Positions 1 to 7,357 of a stretch of DNA of 16,014 bases are shown piece by piece (within the stretch, counting starts at the first letter, position 1; the number at the start of each line of letters is the position of its first letter). Source of the stretch: Alphaproteobacteria bacterium (lineage in GTDB: Bacteria > Pseudomonadota > Alphaproteobacteria > Paracaedibacterales > CAIOTO01); contig JANRCF010000034.1 in NCBI GenBank assembly GCA_030727085.1, forward strand, positions 1 to 16,014, given 5' to 3'. The notes beneath the pieces are model-generated. The model made no database searches. It saw nothing but the letters and a program-made list of their open reading frames with translations, and was not told where the DNA came from. The translations under genes were made by a program, and so were the position numbers.

Positions 1-836
1 CTGCAGTAACTATCCTTAATGGTCATGTACTACGTGATGCAGATATGATGTCATTTGGATATCTAAATTATATCAATCGCTTGTTAGCTGAATATTTATC
101 TCGGACTCACGGTTCTGATGGGGCGCTTAAAGATTTATATAGCAAAGATCATGATATATATAACACGCCTCAATTTATAGGCAGTTTGAGTGGCTTTAGT
201 ATTCCTGCAGAAAATGAAGCGCATGAGTTGGCTTCAATGTTAGGAGAAGTTTCTAAAGTTAATAACCGTGTAGACACGCATATTGCACTCACTCATGTGT
301 CAAAAACAGCACTTATTCCCTTCGATGCTATGATCGAAAGCTTAGCGTTTGGTATAAATGGTCAAAATTATGCCTTTGGCTTTATTGGTGTTGGGACAAA
401 TCCTGCATTGACTTATGATGGGGTGGAAGCAGATAGTGGCTCGACTTGGCAGCACGATAAAAGGCATGTAGTTGGAATGACGTATAATATAGATGAAATG
501 GCTCAATTCAAAGAATTAATGGAGGTTGATTACCAAAATCCATCTGTGCAATATATAATGTATGAATATTTTCATGAAGGTAGTTATTGGAAGTTTCCTG
601 AATTTTGTGCTTTAATTTGTGAAAGCGGAATGAGCAAATTTCGTGAAAGATTTGATGCTAACTCTGCTGGGTCGCACGTCGTGGTGGATGCTGAATATTT
701 AAAAAAGAAAAGAGATGGCGTCGGTTTTGATAATACATCTGCTGCAAGTAGATTGGAAGGATACAGGTCTTTTGTTCTTGAAGGGTATGCACCCATCCGT
801 CCTAAAGCCCAACTTTTCTTAGATCAGCTAAAGTAA
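1..836 (+). CDS. Unrecognised protein, 5' end outside the window
   Basis: The frame is open from base 3 to the TAA at 834-836, so the gene very probably begins upstream. The first internal ATG pair (45, 48) has no clear ribosome binding site, and the codons before it read as ordinary protein. About 278 residues are visible. I do not recognise the family. The visible part is a soluble-looking, mixed-charge sequence rich in aromatic residues, with no obvious membrane segment. It has a Gly/Phe-rich stretch around bases 350-400 (residues FGINGQNYAFGFIGVGTNP) and several Tyr/Phe-rich turns near bases 545-610. No catalytic motif stands out. The gene is followed by a short hairpin and the converging aminopeptidase gene. 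That it is a real gene is supported by length, openness and natural-looking composition. Function is unknown. Confidence 0.75.
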   Translation, partial: AVTILNGHVLRDADMMSFGYLNYINRLLAEYLSRTHGSDGALKDLYSKDHDIYNTPQFIGSLSGFSIPAENEAHELASMLGEVSKVNNRVDTHIALTHVSKTALIPFDAMIESLAFGINGQNYAFGFIGVGTNPALTYDGVEADSGSTWQHDKRHVVGMTYNIDEMAQFKELMEVDYQNPSVQYIMYEYFHEGSYWKFPEFCALICESGMSKFRERFDANSAGSHVVVDAEYLKKKRDGVGFDNTSAASRLEGYRSFVLEGYAPIRPKAQLFLDQLK

Positions 837-876
837 CTTTTGATTAAAAAAACCTGGCTGTTAAACTCAGTGAATG

Positions 877-920
877 AAAGGCGTTGTTGGATTTGATTAA
901 ATAGGTCTTACAACGCCTTT
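877..920. terminator. Inverted repeat between converging genes, possible terminator
   Basis: AAAGGCGTTGT at 877-887 is perfectly complementary to ACAACGCCTTT at 910-920, with a 22-nt loop. The right arm overlaps the stop codon of the - strand aminopeptidase gene. Neither strand has a long T-run after the stem, so this is a weak candidate for a shared terminator of two convergent genes. The stem is certain; the role is inferred. Confidence 0.4.
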
Positions 921-2689
921 GTAGCTTCCGCAAGCCATACCTTAACATGCTCATTAAGATAGGGCGCCAGATGTGCATACACATGCGCATGATAACTGTT
1001 CAGCCAATCAATTTCATCATGTGTTAATAATTTTTTCTTAATCAGCTTTCGATCAATAGGGGCAAGGGTAAGTGTTTCAAAACCTAACTTTGTTGATTCA
1101 CTCTCTGTTGCTGGTGCAATTTCAACAACGGCCACAAGGTTTTCGATGCGAATGCCATATTCATCTGTTTTATAGTAACCAGGTTCATTAGATATAACCA
1201 TTCCCGGTTTAAGGATTGTGCGATGGATTGATTTTGAAATAATGCCATAGAGGCCTTCATGTACATTGAGAAAACTGCCCACACCATGGCCTGTGCCGTG
1301 GTTATAATCTAATCCAACTTGCCATAAAAATTGACGCGCGAGTGTATCTAGTTGTGTGCCACTTGTACTGGGTGGAAAGATCGCTTGTGCAACAGCAATA
1401 TGCCCTTTAAGCACGCGTGTAAAACGATCACATTGTTCAGCAGTTGGTTTTCCGATCGTAATGGTGCGTGTAACGTCGGTTGTGCCGTCAAGATATTGGG
1501 CGCCAGAATCAACCAATAATATGCCATGCTTGATACGTGCGTTTGTTTCTTCTGTTGCACGGTAGTGGACAATAGCACCATTAGGGCCAAAACCTGCAAT
1601 GGTTGGAAAACTAAGACTATGAAATAATTTTTGTTCTTTACGGCAATTTTCTAAATAGTTTGCTGCATCAATTTCTGTGAGACCGCCTTTCGGGGCTTCT
1701 TCGGATATCCACGCTAAGAAATTAACTAAGGCAACGCCATCGCGGCGATGTGATTGTCTGAATCCTTTTAATTCTGTTGGATTTTTAATTATACGTAGTG
1801 GAAGGCAAGGGTCAGTTAAAGGAATAAGGGTGTTATTTCCTTGATTCAAAAATGAAATCAATGCAACAGGGGTTTTGGCTGTATCAAAAATTACGGTTTT
1901 TTTGGTAATTTTATTTGTTATAAAAGATTCACACATAGTTAGGTCGTAAAATGTTACGTCAGGAGACAGTGAGTCTTTAATCTGCTGTGGAATCTTAGTT
2001 AAGTCAGCAAAAACATCCATGCTGCCATTTTTATAAAATAGGCCATACATATTGGCAATCGGTGTGAACTCTAAATCAAACCCGCGAATGTTGAGTAACC
2101 AATTGAGCGATTCAGAATTACCAATAAGAAGAGTATCTGCTTTTTTTTGCTTGAGTAAGTTTGTTAATTCATCGCGCTTTTGCAAAAAAGAAAGCCCAGC
2201 CTGCTTTATGTCATGTAAGAATGCAGGTTTAGTTTGTGTCTTTGGGCGATCAAGCCAAATTGAATCAACCAGATTGCATGGTGTCGGTTTAAGTTCAAAA
2301 TGTGTTTCTTTTGCCCGTGTTTGCCATGTTTTAAGTTCAGTGAAATTGAAAAGCCACGGGTCATATAGCACAACTGCATTAGCGGGAATATTAGCAGCCG
2401 TCCATGTATCACGTTGATCAATAGGTAGGCCTTCAAAAAGTGTGGAATCAATTTGATTTTTTACCTGTAGAGTGTACCTGCCATCGACAAAAACGGCTGC
2501 TTTTTCAGTTGTGACAATTCCAAAGCCAGATGAACCATCGAATCCCGTTAACCAAGCGAGCCGTTCATCAGGCGCGGCGCGATATTCATTTTGAAACGCA
2601 TCACTGCAAGGTACTAAAAATGCGTATGCCTTTTCTTTTTTGAGTGCTTGGCGGAGGAATGTTAGTTTATCATTTGTGTTCACGGACAT
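908..2689 (-). CDS. pepP: Xaa-Pro aminopeptidase (aminopeptidase P, M24B family)
   Basis: This 593-residue cytosolic metallopeptidase should remove an N-terminal residue that precedes proline. The layout matches the long aminopeptidase P (XPNPEP1-like) type: two creatinase-like N-terminal lobes (about 8-150 and 165-305), the pita-bread catalytic domain (about 312-530), and a short C-terminal extension. All five expected dinuclear metal ligands are visible: Asp394 (in DSGAQY), Asp405 (in TTDVTRT), His468 (in HGTGHGVG), Glu502 (in NEPGYY) and Glu516 (in GIRIEN). The accessory active-site histidines also match: His376 (HYRA), His464 and His477 (NVHEG). The enzyme should therefore be active. The ATG at 2687-2689 follows a modest AAAGAA. 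The gene is divergent from the exported HAD protein and converges on the gene at 1-836. Family assignment is very secure; physiological substrates are unknown. Confidence 0.96.
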   Translation of the reverse strand: MSVNTNDKLTFLRQALKKEKAYAFLVPCSDAFQNEYRAAPDERLAWLTGFDGSSGFGIVTTEKAAVFVDGRYTLQVKNQIDSTLFEGLPIDQRDTWTAANIPANAVVLYDPWLFNFTELKTWQTRAKETHFELKPTPCNLVDSIWLDRPKTQTKPAFLHDIKQAGLSFLQKRDELTNLLKQKKADTLLIGNSESLNWLLNIRGFDLEFTPIANMYGLFYKNGSMDVFADLTKIPQQIKDSLSPDVTFYDLTMCESFITNKITKKTVIFDTAKTPVALISFLNQGNNTLIPLTDPCLPLRIIKNPTELKGFRQSHRRDGVALVNFLAWISEEAPKGGLTEIDAANYLENCRKEQKLFHSLSFPTIAGFGPNGAIVHYRATEETNARIKHGILLVDSGAQYLDGTTDVTRTITIGKPTAEQCDRFTRVLKGHIAVAQAIFPPSTSGTQLDTLARQFLWQVGLDYNHGTGHGVGSFLNVHEGLYGIISKSIHRTILKPGMVISNEPGYYKTDEYGIRIENLVAVVEIAPATESESTKLGFETLTLAPIDRKLIKKKLLTHDEIDWLNSYHAHVYAHLAPYLNEHVKVWLAEATKAL

Positions 2690-2793
2690 ATTCTTTGAAA
2701 GTAGGCGCTAGCACGACATTAAAGTAGATTATTTGGTCGCACAAGATCTCTTGTAAATATCAGCCCATTTCAGATTAATTTATCATAATTTTA

Positions 2794-2822
2794 TTGCACT
2801 GAGCATGTGAATTGATTATATT
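2794..2822 (+). promoter_or_regulatory. Possible sigma-70 type promoter for the HAD-like gene
   Basis: TTGCAC (2794-2799), a 17-nt spacer and TATATT (2817-2822) sit in the divergent intergenic region (2690-2894). The -10 is good (5 of 6) and the -35 is poor (3 of 6). Transcription would begin near 2829, giving a leader of about 65 nt. Nothing else in this 205-nt gap was recognised. Confidence 0.35.
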
Positions 2823-2894
2823 TTCTTGGTTGTAAGTTTTAAAAAGATGCCGAGAAACATTTTTTAATAATAAAGTATAAGGTATTTTTATTGT

Positions 2895-3932
2895 ATGTTG
2901 TTTAGAAATTTTTTTGTCGGTTTGTGTGTGCTGACATACTCTCTTGCTTCGTTCTGCATGGGAGAAGAGAGAAGTGAAAGGTCATCACCTTTTGCTGACG
3001 CTGTAATGTTTTTGGAAGAATTTTTTTATTTAGAGGAAAAGCCTACCGAAAGTTTAAGGGGAAATGTATCTGGTCTTTTATCAACGAGCGATCCCTCGAA
3101 ATTAAGAGAGCTTATTTGCGAGCTTGATGAGCGAGATCGTCTTTTTTTTGATTATGATGAAGTGTTATTTACTTCAGATTCGGATCGTTCTGGATTTACT
3201 AATTTTAGAATTACACACAGTGATATGTGTGAACTATTTCATACTGCAAAAGAAAAAACACACGTATACATTCTGTCTGTCGGAAATAATTATGCTTACG
3301 AAGGTTCTCAGTTTGGAATGTATGGCACAGCCATTGCTGAGCCCTCAAAAGGCGCGACGATTGGTAGTTACATTAATCCCTTGCCTAATGAAAATGATTT
3401 AGCTGGATTAAATCCATTTATTGTTCCTATCGCTAGTGGGGGAGCAGTTCGTGCATGCATTGATTTTTGCAAATGTCCAAAGGAGTCTTCAGATGAACCA
3501 TTTTTATCTATTTATCCAACTCTAGGAGCATTCCATGTAGGACGTGCATATTGGTGTCCAGATTATTCTTGGCATAAAACTAAAAATGAAGAAATTGAGA
3601 GAGTATTGAGTGCAAGTGGATGTAGTGATGATGAACTCTATATTCTTAGATATTTATACGCTAAAGTGCCGCTTAAGGCTAAGATAATGAAAACTATTTT
3701 AATGTATCTCTCTGGGACGGGGGATTCCGCAGTGCCCCGTGATATTTTATTTGTTGATGATAGCCTTCTTAATTGTAAAGCATTTCTTTATTATGTGCGT
3801 GAACTAAAACGTTTTGGTTTTTTTACAGGAAATGTAAAAGTAGTACATTTAACAATTCCTCATAACAGGGATAACTTTATTGAAAATCTAGCAATTGAAG
3901 AAGTTGAAATGGCTTTTAGCCGCTATAGATAA
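2895..3932 (+). CDS. Exported HAD-fold protein, DUF2608-like
   Basis: This 345-residue protein has a hydrophobic N-terminal segment (about 5-20) followed by a charged stretch, which suggests a Sec signal peptide and a periplasmic or secreted product. HAD-superfamily landmarks are present in order. Motif I is FDYDEVLF, with Asp86 as candidate nucleophile and Asp88 as general acid. A candidate motif II Ser128 closes a beta-strand (VYILS). A Lys-rich stretch near 260-266 could supply the motif III lysine. Motif IV is ILFVDDS, with Asp288 and Asp289. These features and the length resemble DUF2608, a family of unknown function seen in Legionella, Chlamydiae and other host-associated bacteria; that name comes from memory of the family. 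It may be a phosphatase, but the substrate is unknown. The ATG has an AAGG 12 nt upstream, which is rather far. Confidence is high for a real gene and a HAD fold, moderate for the family name. Confidence 0.75.
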   Translation: MLFRNFFVGLCVLTYSLASFCMGEERSERSSPFADAVMFLEEFFYLEEKPTESLRGNVSGLLSTSDPSKLRELICELDERDRLFFDYDEVLFTSDSDRSGFTNFRITHSDMCELFHTAKEKTHVYILSVGNNYAYEGSQFGMYGTAIAEPSKGATIGSYINPLPNENDLAGLNPFIVPIASGGAVRACIDFCKCPKESSDEPFLSIYPTLGAFHVGRAYWCPDYSWHKTKNEEIERVLSASGCSDDELYILRYLYAKVPLKAKIMKTILMYLSGTGDSAVPRDILFVDDSLLNCKAFLYYVRELKRFGFFTGNVKVVHLTIPHNRDNFIENLAIEEVEMAFSRYR

Positions 3933-3997
3933 AATATAGCAAATTAGTTGAAATTCACCTGATATGGCAAATCACCTATAATATGAGCATGAATTTT

Positions 3998-4084
3998 CCG
4001 TCATCACGAGCCTCTTAGGAGGCGTGATAATCCAGAAAAATTGGCACTGGATAGGACACGACTCTGCAGAGTTCGTTGTGACGG
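3998..4084. repeat. Composite palindromic repeat (two hairpins inside an outer inverted repeat)
   Basis: The element is bounded by CCGTCA (3998-4003) and TGACGG (4079-4084). An inner inverted pair, ATCCAG (4030-4035) and CTGGAT (4047-4052), lies about the centre. The left arm folds alone: ATCAC 4003-4007 with GTGAT 4024-4028, then GCCTC 4010-4014 with GAGGC 4019-4023, loop TTAG. The right arm folds on the palindrome ACTCTGCAGAGT (4061-4072), extended by flanking pairs. A related copy lies at 6685-6757. It separates the converging HAD-like and grpE genes and could help terminate both. The ends and ATCCAG cores resemble dispersed palindromic repeats of intracellular alphaproteobacteria, by memory and not by search. 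Confidence 0.75.
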
Positions 4085-4135
4085 ATATGCGCCCAAATTA
4101 AAGTTGGACAGCTTACTTATTTTTCATTAATGATT

Positions 4136-4744
4136 CTATACAGTTTCGTCAACTGTTCTTTCGGCTTCAGCTGTGCTTGCTGCAGGCGCTTTGCTCACAC
4201 CAACCATTGCGGGGCGCAATAGGCGGTCATGCAGTAAATATCCATCTTGCATAATGTTAAGAACGGTGCCAGCTGGGTGATCAGTACTTTCAATTTCAAA
4301 CATAGCTTGGTGATGGTTTGGATCAAATTTTTCATGAAGTGGTTGTAATCGTTTGATGTTATGGCGTTCAAGTGCTGTATCAAGTTCTTTAACAATCAAT
4401 TCCACACCAGTGATAAGACTTTTGATGTTGCTTGTAAGTTGGTCATGATCTTCTTTAGCGCATGCATCAAGTGCGCGGCGTAAGTTATCTGCAATACCAA
4501 CAACGTCACGTGCCAAGTTGGACGGCGCATAGCGAGTCGCGTCTTCTTTTTCACGTTGCCCGCGCTTGCGAATATTTTCAGTTTCAGCAACCGCACGAAT
4601 CCATTGATCTTTCATTTCGGCAAGCTGTTGTTCCAGCGTTGGTTCTAATGTGATAACTTCTGCGTCATGCGTTTCTTCTTCAGATGTGGTTTGTTCATTA
4701 TCCATAGCTTCTTGAGCAATTTTTTCTTCATTATGTGTAGTCAT
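4136..4744 (-). CDS. grpE: GrpE, nucleotide exchange factor of DnaK
   Basis: GrpE binds the DnaK (Hsp70) nucleotide-binding domain as a dimer and releases ADP, allowing substrate release. The 202-residue product has the expected layout: an acidic disordered N-terminus (about 1-33), a long dimerising helix (about 34-130, with WIRAVAETENIRKRGQRE typical of the family), and a C-terminal beta head (about 137-185). The head contains the signature around FDPNHHQAMFE and the stretch GTVLNIMQDGYLLHDRLLRPA. The C-terminus has a short Ala/Glu tail. The ATG at 4742-4744 follows GGGATTAAT. It is the last gene of the zigA-pgsA-grpE run, 33 nt after pgsA. In many alphaproteobacteria grpE lies beside hrcA and rph; here rph is nearly 4 kb away and hrcA is not in the window. 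No heat-shock operator was recognised. Confidence 0.97.
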   Translation of the reverse strand: MTTHNEEKIAQEAMDNEQTTSEEETHDAEVITLEPTLEQQLAEMKDQWIRAVAETENIRKRGQREKEDATRYAPSNLARDVVGIADNLRRALDACAKEDHDQLTSNIKSLITGVELIVKELDTALERHNIKRLQPLHEKFDPNHHQAMFEIESTDHPAGTVLNIMQDGYLLHDRLLRPAMVGVSKAPAASTAEAERTVDETV

Positions 4745-4777
4745 ATTAATCCCATTTTGTTTTGATAGAATAGTTTT

Positions 4778-5326
4778 TTAAAAGTGTCTTATTGATAGCT
4801 TTACATAGCTAAAACCTGTAATGATTGTGAGCATTGCTGCGCACCAAAGCATTACTTCGCCTAAGTATCGCGCGGGTGTTACAATTTCGGCTGTATCACC
4901 AACGAGTAGAAAACAAATAGCAAGCATTTGAATTGCTGTTTTCCATTTTGCAAGTTGAGTTACAGCCAATGTCTCGCGGAAATTACTTAGGTGCTCTCTG
5001 AGTCCCGAAACAAGTATCTCGCGACTCAAAATAATAATTGCTGGAATGAATGAATAGCGACTAATGCGGTCAAACCCAGCCATTAGAAACAAGGTGGTGG
5101 CAACGAGTAGTTTGTCTGCTATTGGATCAAGGAACTGCCCGAGGCGGGATACTTGAGAAAATGTGCGGGCGACATATCCATCAAGGTAGTCAGTTATGCA
5201 CCCAACGATAAATATAATCGCTGCAGCAAGTCTCCATTGTGGTGTCCCCATATAGAAAGCAAATACCAGAATTGGAATCAGTATGATTCGAACAAGAGTA
5301 AGAATATTTGCTGTTGTTGAAAACAT
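4778..5326 (-). CDS. pgsA: CDP-diacylglycerol--glycerol-3-phosphate 3-phosphatidyltransferase
   Basis: This inner-membrane enzyme makes phosphatidylglycerol phosphate from CDP-diacylglycerol and glycerol 3-phosphate, the committed step to phosphatidylglycerol and cardiolipin. The CDP-alcohol phosphatidyltransferase signature is complete: Asp46, Asp49-Gly50, Ala53-Arg54, Gly63, Asp67 and Asp71 (DYLDGYVAR ... LGQFLDPIADK). Several hydrophobic segments fit a polytopic membrane protein. The ATG at 5326 was chosen because it gives 182 residues, the usual length, and the typical opening MFSTTANILTLVRI. An upstream in-frame TTG at 5377 would add 17 unusual residues and overlaps a possible -10 (TATAGT, - strand, 5374-5369). 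No strong ribosome binding site is visible before the ATG. It lies 107 nt after zigA and 33 nt before grpE. Confidence 0.95.
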   Translation of the reverse strand: MFSTTANILTLVRIILIPILVFAFYMGTPQWRLAAAIIFIVGCITDYLDGYVARTFSQVSRLGQFLDPIADKLLVATTLFLMAGFDRISRYSFIPAIIILSREILVSGLREHLSNFRETLAVTQLAKWKTAIQMLAICFLLVGDTAEIVTPARYLGEVMLWCAAMLTIITGFSYVKLSIRHF

Positions 5327-5433
5327 AATAGGAAAGTGCTTTCTAGGGGGTTCCAATTTGCTGTACACACTATACAATTATTTCAGGAAATAATCATAAG
5401 ATTTTTTAGCACATATGCTGTTTTCAGGAGAAA

Positions 5434-6657
5434 TTACAGATCTTCTTTTAATTCCCAATGGGGAAAAGGATCGGTGAATTTCCCCCATTCGGTTTTTCCC
5501 AGAGCCATTTCTTTATCTGTTAAAAGGCATGCATCGAGTAGAGATGTTATTTTTTCTTTGTTCATTTTAATTCCAATAATAACGATTTCTTGCCTGCGAT
5601 CTCCAAAGGGGTTGGGTTTGCCAGATTCATCTATAAAGTTTTTCTCAATTCCCCTAAGCCATTCTGGGTTGTCTGGCCAGTCTTCTTTATCGATTGCGTC
5701 CCACCAAGAACCTGCCATTTCATTACGGCAGATTGCACCCGCTTGCGACCAGTTCCCTGCAAAATCAAAACGGCTAGCGAGCCAGAAAACACCTTTTGAT
5801 CGGATGACGCCTGGCCATTCGGTTTCAATGACTTTGTAGAAACGATCAGGGTGAAATGGTTTGCGTGATCGATATACAAAACTGCTAATGCCATATTCAA
5901 GTGTTTCAGGGACATGTTCGCCGCGAAGTTCTTTAAGCCAACCTGGCGCCATACTTGCTTCGTCAAAATCAAACAAACCTGTTCCTAGGATTTGATCAGT
6001 GGCAACTTTTCCAAACTCGGTGACGACAATGCGTGCTCGGGTATTAAACATTTTAATGATACCTGTAAGTTGCTGCATATCTGCAGGGCTTACCAAATCA
6101 ACCTTATTTAAAATAATGACGTCAGCAAATTCAACTTGCTCAATTAATAGGTCTACAACGGTGCGCTCATCGCCTTTTCCTGCTGATTCGCCGCGCTGAT
6201 GCAGAAAATCCTGTGAACTATAATCTTTTAGAAAATTAAAAGCATCAACAACCGTGACCATTGTGTCGAGCGTGGCGATGTCTGTTAAACTTGATCCATC
6301 CTCGTTTTCGAAGGTGAAGGTTTCAGCAACGGGGAGGGGCTCTGATATGCCTGTGGATTCAATCAGCAGATAATCAAAGCGATCCTCTCTGGCTATTTTA
6401 GTGATTTCTTCGAGCAGATCTTCCCGAAGTGTGCAGCAGATGCAGCCGTTGCTCATTTCAATCAGCTTTTCTTCTGTGTGCCTGAGTTCAGATCCACCAT
6501 TTTTAATTAAATCGGCATCAATGTTAACGTCACTCATATCGTTAACAATTACTGCTACGCGAAGACCTTCGCGATTATTCAAAATGTGGTTAAGCAGGGT
6601 TGTCTTGCCAGAGCCAAGAAATCCGGAAAGCACTGTGACAGGTAATTTTTTTGACAT
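5434..6657 (-). CDS. zigA: Zinc metallochaperone GTPase, ZigA type (COG0523/CobW family)
   Basis: This 407-residue cytosolic G3E-family GTPase is thought to deliver zinc to client enzymes under zinc limitation. Visible motifs are the P-loop GFLGSGKT (12-19), the metal-binding NGCICC with Cys72, Cys74 and Cys75, the switch-region ESTGISEP (100-107), the guanine-specificity NKVD (184-187), and a CobW C-terminal domain ending in FGDRRQEIVIIGI and LLDACLLTDKEM. The line-up with ZigA proteins of Acinetobacter and other proteobacteria is close, including GLFDF, APGWLKELRGEH and PFHPDRFY. The ATG at 6657 is preceded by AAGG and starts directly at the conserved MSKKLPVTVLSGFLG. An in-frame ATG at 6690 would add 11 residues, but it lies in a repeat. 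A good promoter sits upstream. Family assignment is secure; the zinc role is known from homologues only. Confidence 0.93.
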   Translation of the reverse strand: MSKKLPVTVLSGFLGSGKTTLLNHILNNREGLRVAVIVNDMSDVNIDADLIKNGGSELRHTEEKLIEMSNGCICCTLREDLLEEITKIAREDRFDYLLIESTGISEPLPVAETFTFENEDGSSLTDIATLDTMVTVVDAFNFLKDYSSQDFLHQRGESAGKGDERTVVDLLIEQVEFADVIILNKVDLVSPADMQQLTGIIKMFNTRARIVVTEFGKVATDQILGTGLFDFDEASMAPGWLKELRGEHVPETLEYGISSFVYRSRKPFHPDRFYKVIETEWPGVIRSKGVFWLASRFDFAGNWSQAGAICRNEMAGSWWDAIDKEDWPDNPEWLRGIEKNFIDESGKPNPFGDRRQEIVIIGIKMNKEKITSLLDACLLTDKEMALGKTEWGKFTDPFPHWELKEDL

Positions 6658-6684
6658 AAAGTGGCCTTGATTAAATATTTGATA

Positions 6685-6757
6685 CGTCATCGCGATTAAC
6701 CGTACGTGACGTGGAGATCTTTGAGATTGCCGCGCCCTTATGGGGCTAGCAATGACG
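6685..6757. repeat. Second, degenerate copy of the palindromic repeat
   Basis: Outer ends CGTCAT (6685-6690) and ATGACG (6752-6757) are inverted. The arm nearest the promoter folds as TTGC 6727-6730 with GCAA 6749-6752 and GCCC 6734-6737 with GGGC 6743-6746, loop of 5 nt. On the - strand this arm reads CGTCATTGCTAGCCCC, then a short gap and GGGCGCGGCAATC. It lines up with the left arm of the element at 3998-4084 (CGTCAT, AGCC, GG-GCG, ATC in the same order). The other arm is less regular. The repeat lies in the predicted leader of zigA. Confidence 0.6.
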
Positions 6758-6805
6758 AGCGCAGAGATGTTGAAAGAACAAATTTAAATATTTATTGTGT
6801 TAGTG

Positions 6806-6834
6806 AAAATATGGCATAAGCCAATAGATGTCAA
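6806..6834 (-). promoter_or_regulatory. Sigma-70 type promoter upstream of zigA
   Basis: Read on the - strand, a perfect TTGACA (6834-6829) is followed by exactly 17 nt and TATTTT (6811-6806, 4 of 6 matches). Transcription would start near 6799 and give a zigA leader of about 140 nt containing the repeat hairpin. It lies just after the lptE stop codon, so zigA-pgsA-grpE could be expressed separately from lpxB-lptE. No convincing Zur operator overlaps it; the AT-rich near-palindrome around 6845-6858 is too weak to call. Confidence 0.55.
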
Positions 6835-6862
6835 GCATTCTTAGGTTTATAATATGATTCTT

Positions 6863-7357
6863 CTACTTCACTTCAACCAATGACAATTCATGCGCAATAT
6901 CTTGTGCTAAATTCTTGATCAAGCGTTCACGTGCGCCAGACTCGGCAGAAATTGTTGAGAATTCCTCAACATAGTCAACAGTATATGACGTTGCTCCATC
7001 TAATTTTGCTTCATGAAGCGCCTTAAGACTTCCATCAAAAAGCTGCACGCTTGCGCGAAGTTGACCTTGGCTTCGCTGTGCCTTTGCATTTGCGTTATAG
7101 GCAATATTTCCATAAGATTCTTCAAGTGCAATTTTTACTGTTATTTGACGGTCTACTTTTTGTGGAATCGTTGGCAGCAATGTTTCAAGTTCTTTCTTAA
7201 GCTTGTGTGTTGTGTAGGCTTGATCTGTTGAGCCAGTAACACTAAGTTTGAACGACTGTGGGCGTGCTGCGGCTGTTCTGGCTTTGTAAACAGGTTCAAA
7301 ACCACAGCCAGTAAAGGCAATACACGTACACGCAAGTATAATTTTATTTAGATACAT
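6863..7357 (-). CDS. lptE: LPS-assembly lipoprotein LptE
   Basis: LptE is an outer-membrane lipoprotein that plugs and supports LptD, the channel inserting LPS into the outer leaflet. The 164-residue product starts with a short basic-hydrophobic signal ending in IAFTGC, with lipidated Cys18, followed by GFEPVYK, typical of alphaproteobacterial LptE. The remainder is a small mixed alpha/beta domain with the usual C-terminal amphipathic helix (ERLIKNLAQDIAHELSL). Phe at -3 of the lipobox is slightly unusual. The ATG at 7357 was chosen because GAGG lies upstream and the signal peptide then has normal length; an in-frame TTG at 7369 is also possible. The start overlaps the 3' end of lpxB by 14 nt, so translational coupling is likely. 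The adjacent LPS gene supports the call. Confidence 0.85.
   Translation of the reverse strand: MYLNKIILACTCIAFTGCGFEPVYKARTAAARPQSFKLSVTGSTDQAYTTHKLKKELETLLPTIPQKVDRQITVKIALEESYGNIAYNANAKAQRSQGQLRASVQLFDGSLKALHEAKLDGATSYTVDYVEEFSTISAESGARERLIKNLAQDIAHELSLVEVK

Noticed and set aside
2052..2417. A 121-residue + strand frame inside the aminopeptidase gene
   Set aside because: Antisense shadow; the - strand product has every catalytic residue of M24B.
2690..2894. Possible tRNA or small RNA in the divergent gap
   Set aside because: No cloverleaf, no stable hairpin with a T-run; only a weak promoter was seen.
5327..5377. TTG start for pgsA adding 17 residues
   Set aside because: The extension is atypical and overlaps a possible -10; the ATG at 5326 gives the standard length and N-terminus.
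5336..5839. A 167-residue + strand frame across the zigA 3' end
   Set aside because: Antisense to a well-conserved GTPase, with no family resemblance.
6845..6858. TTTATAATATGATT as a Zur box
   Set aside because: Only loosely palindromic, of the sort expected by chance in AT-rich DNA, and upstream of the -35.
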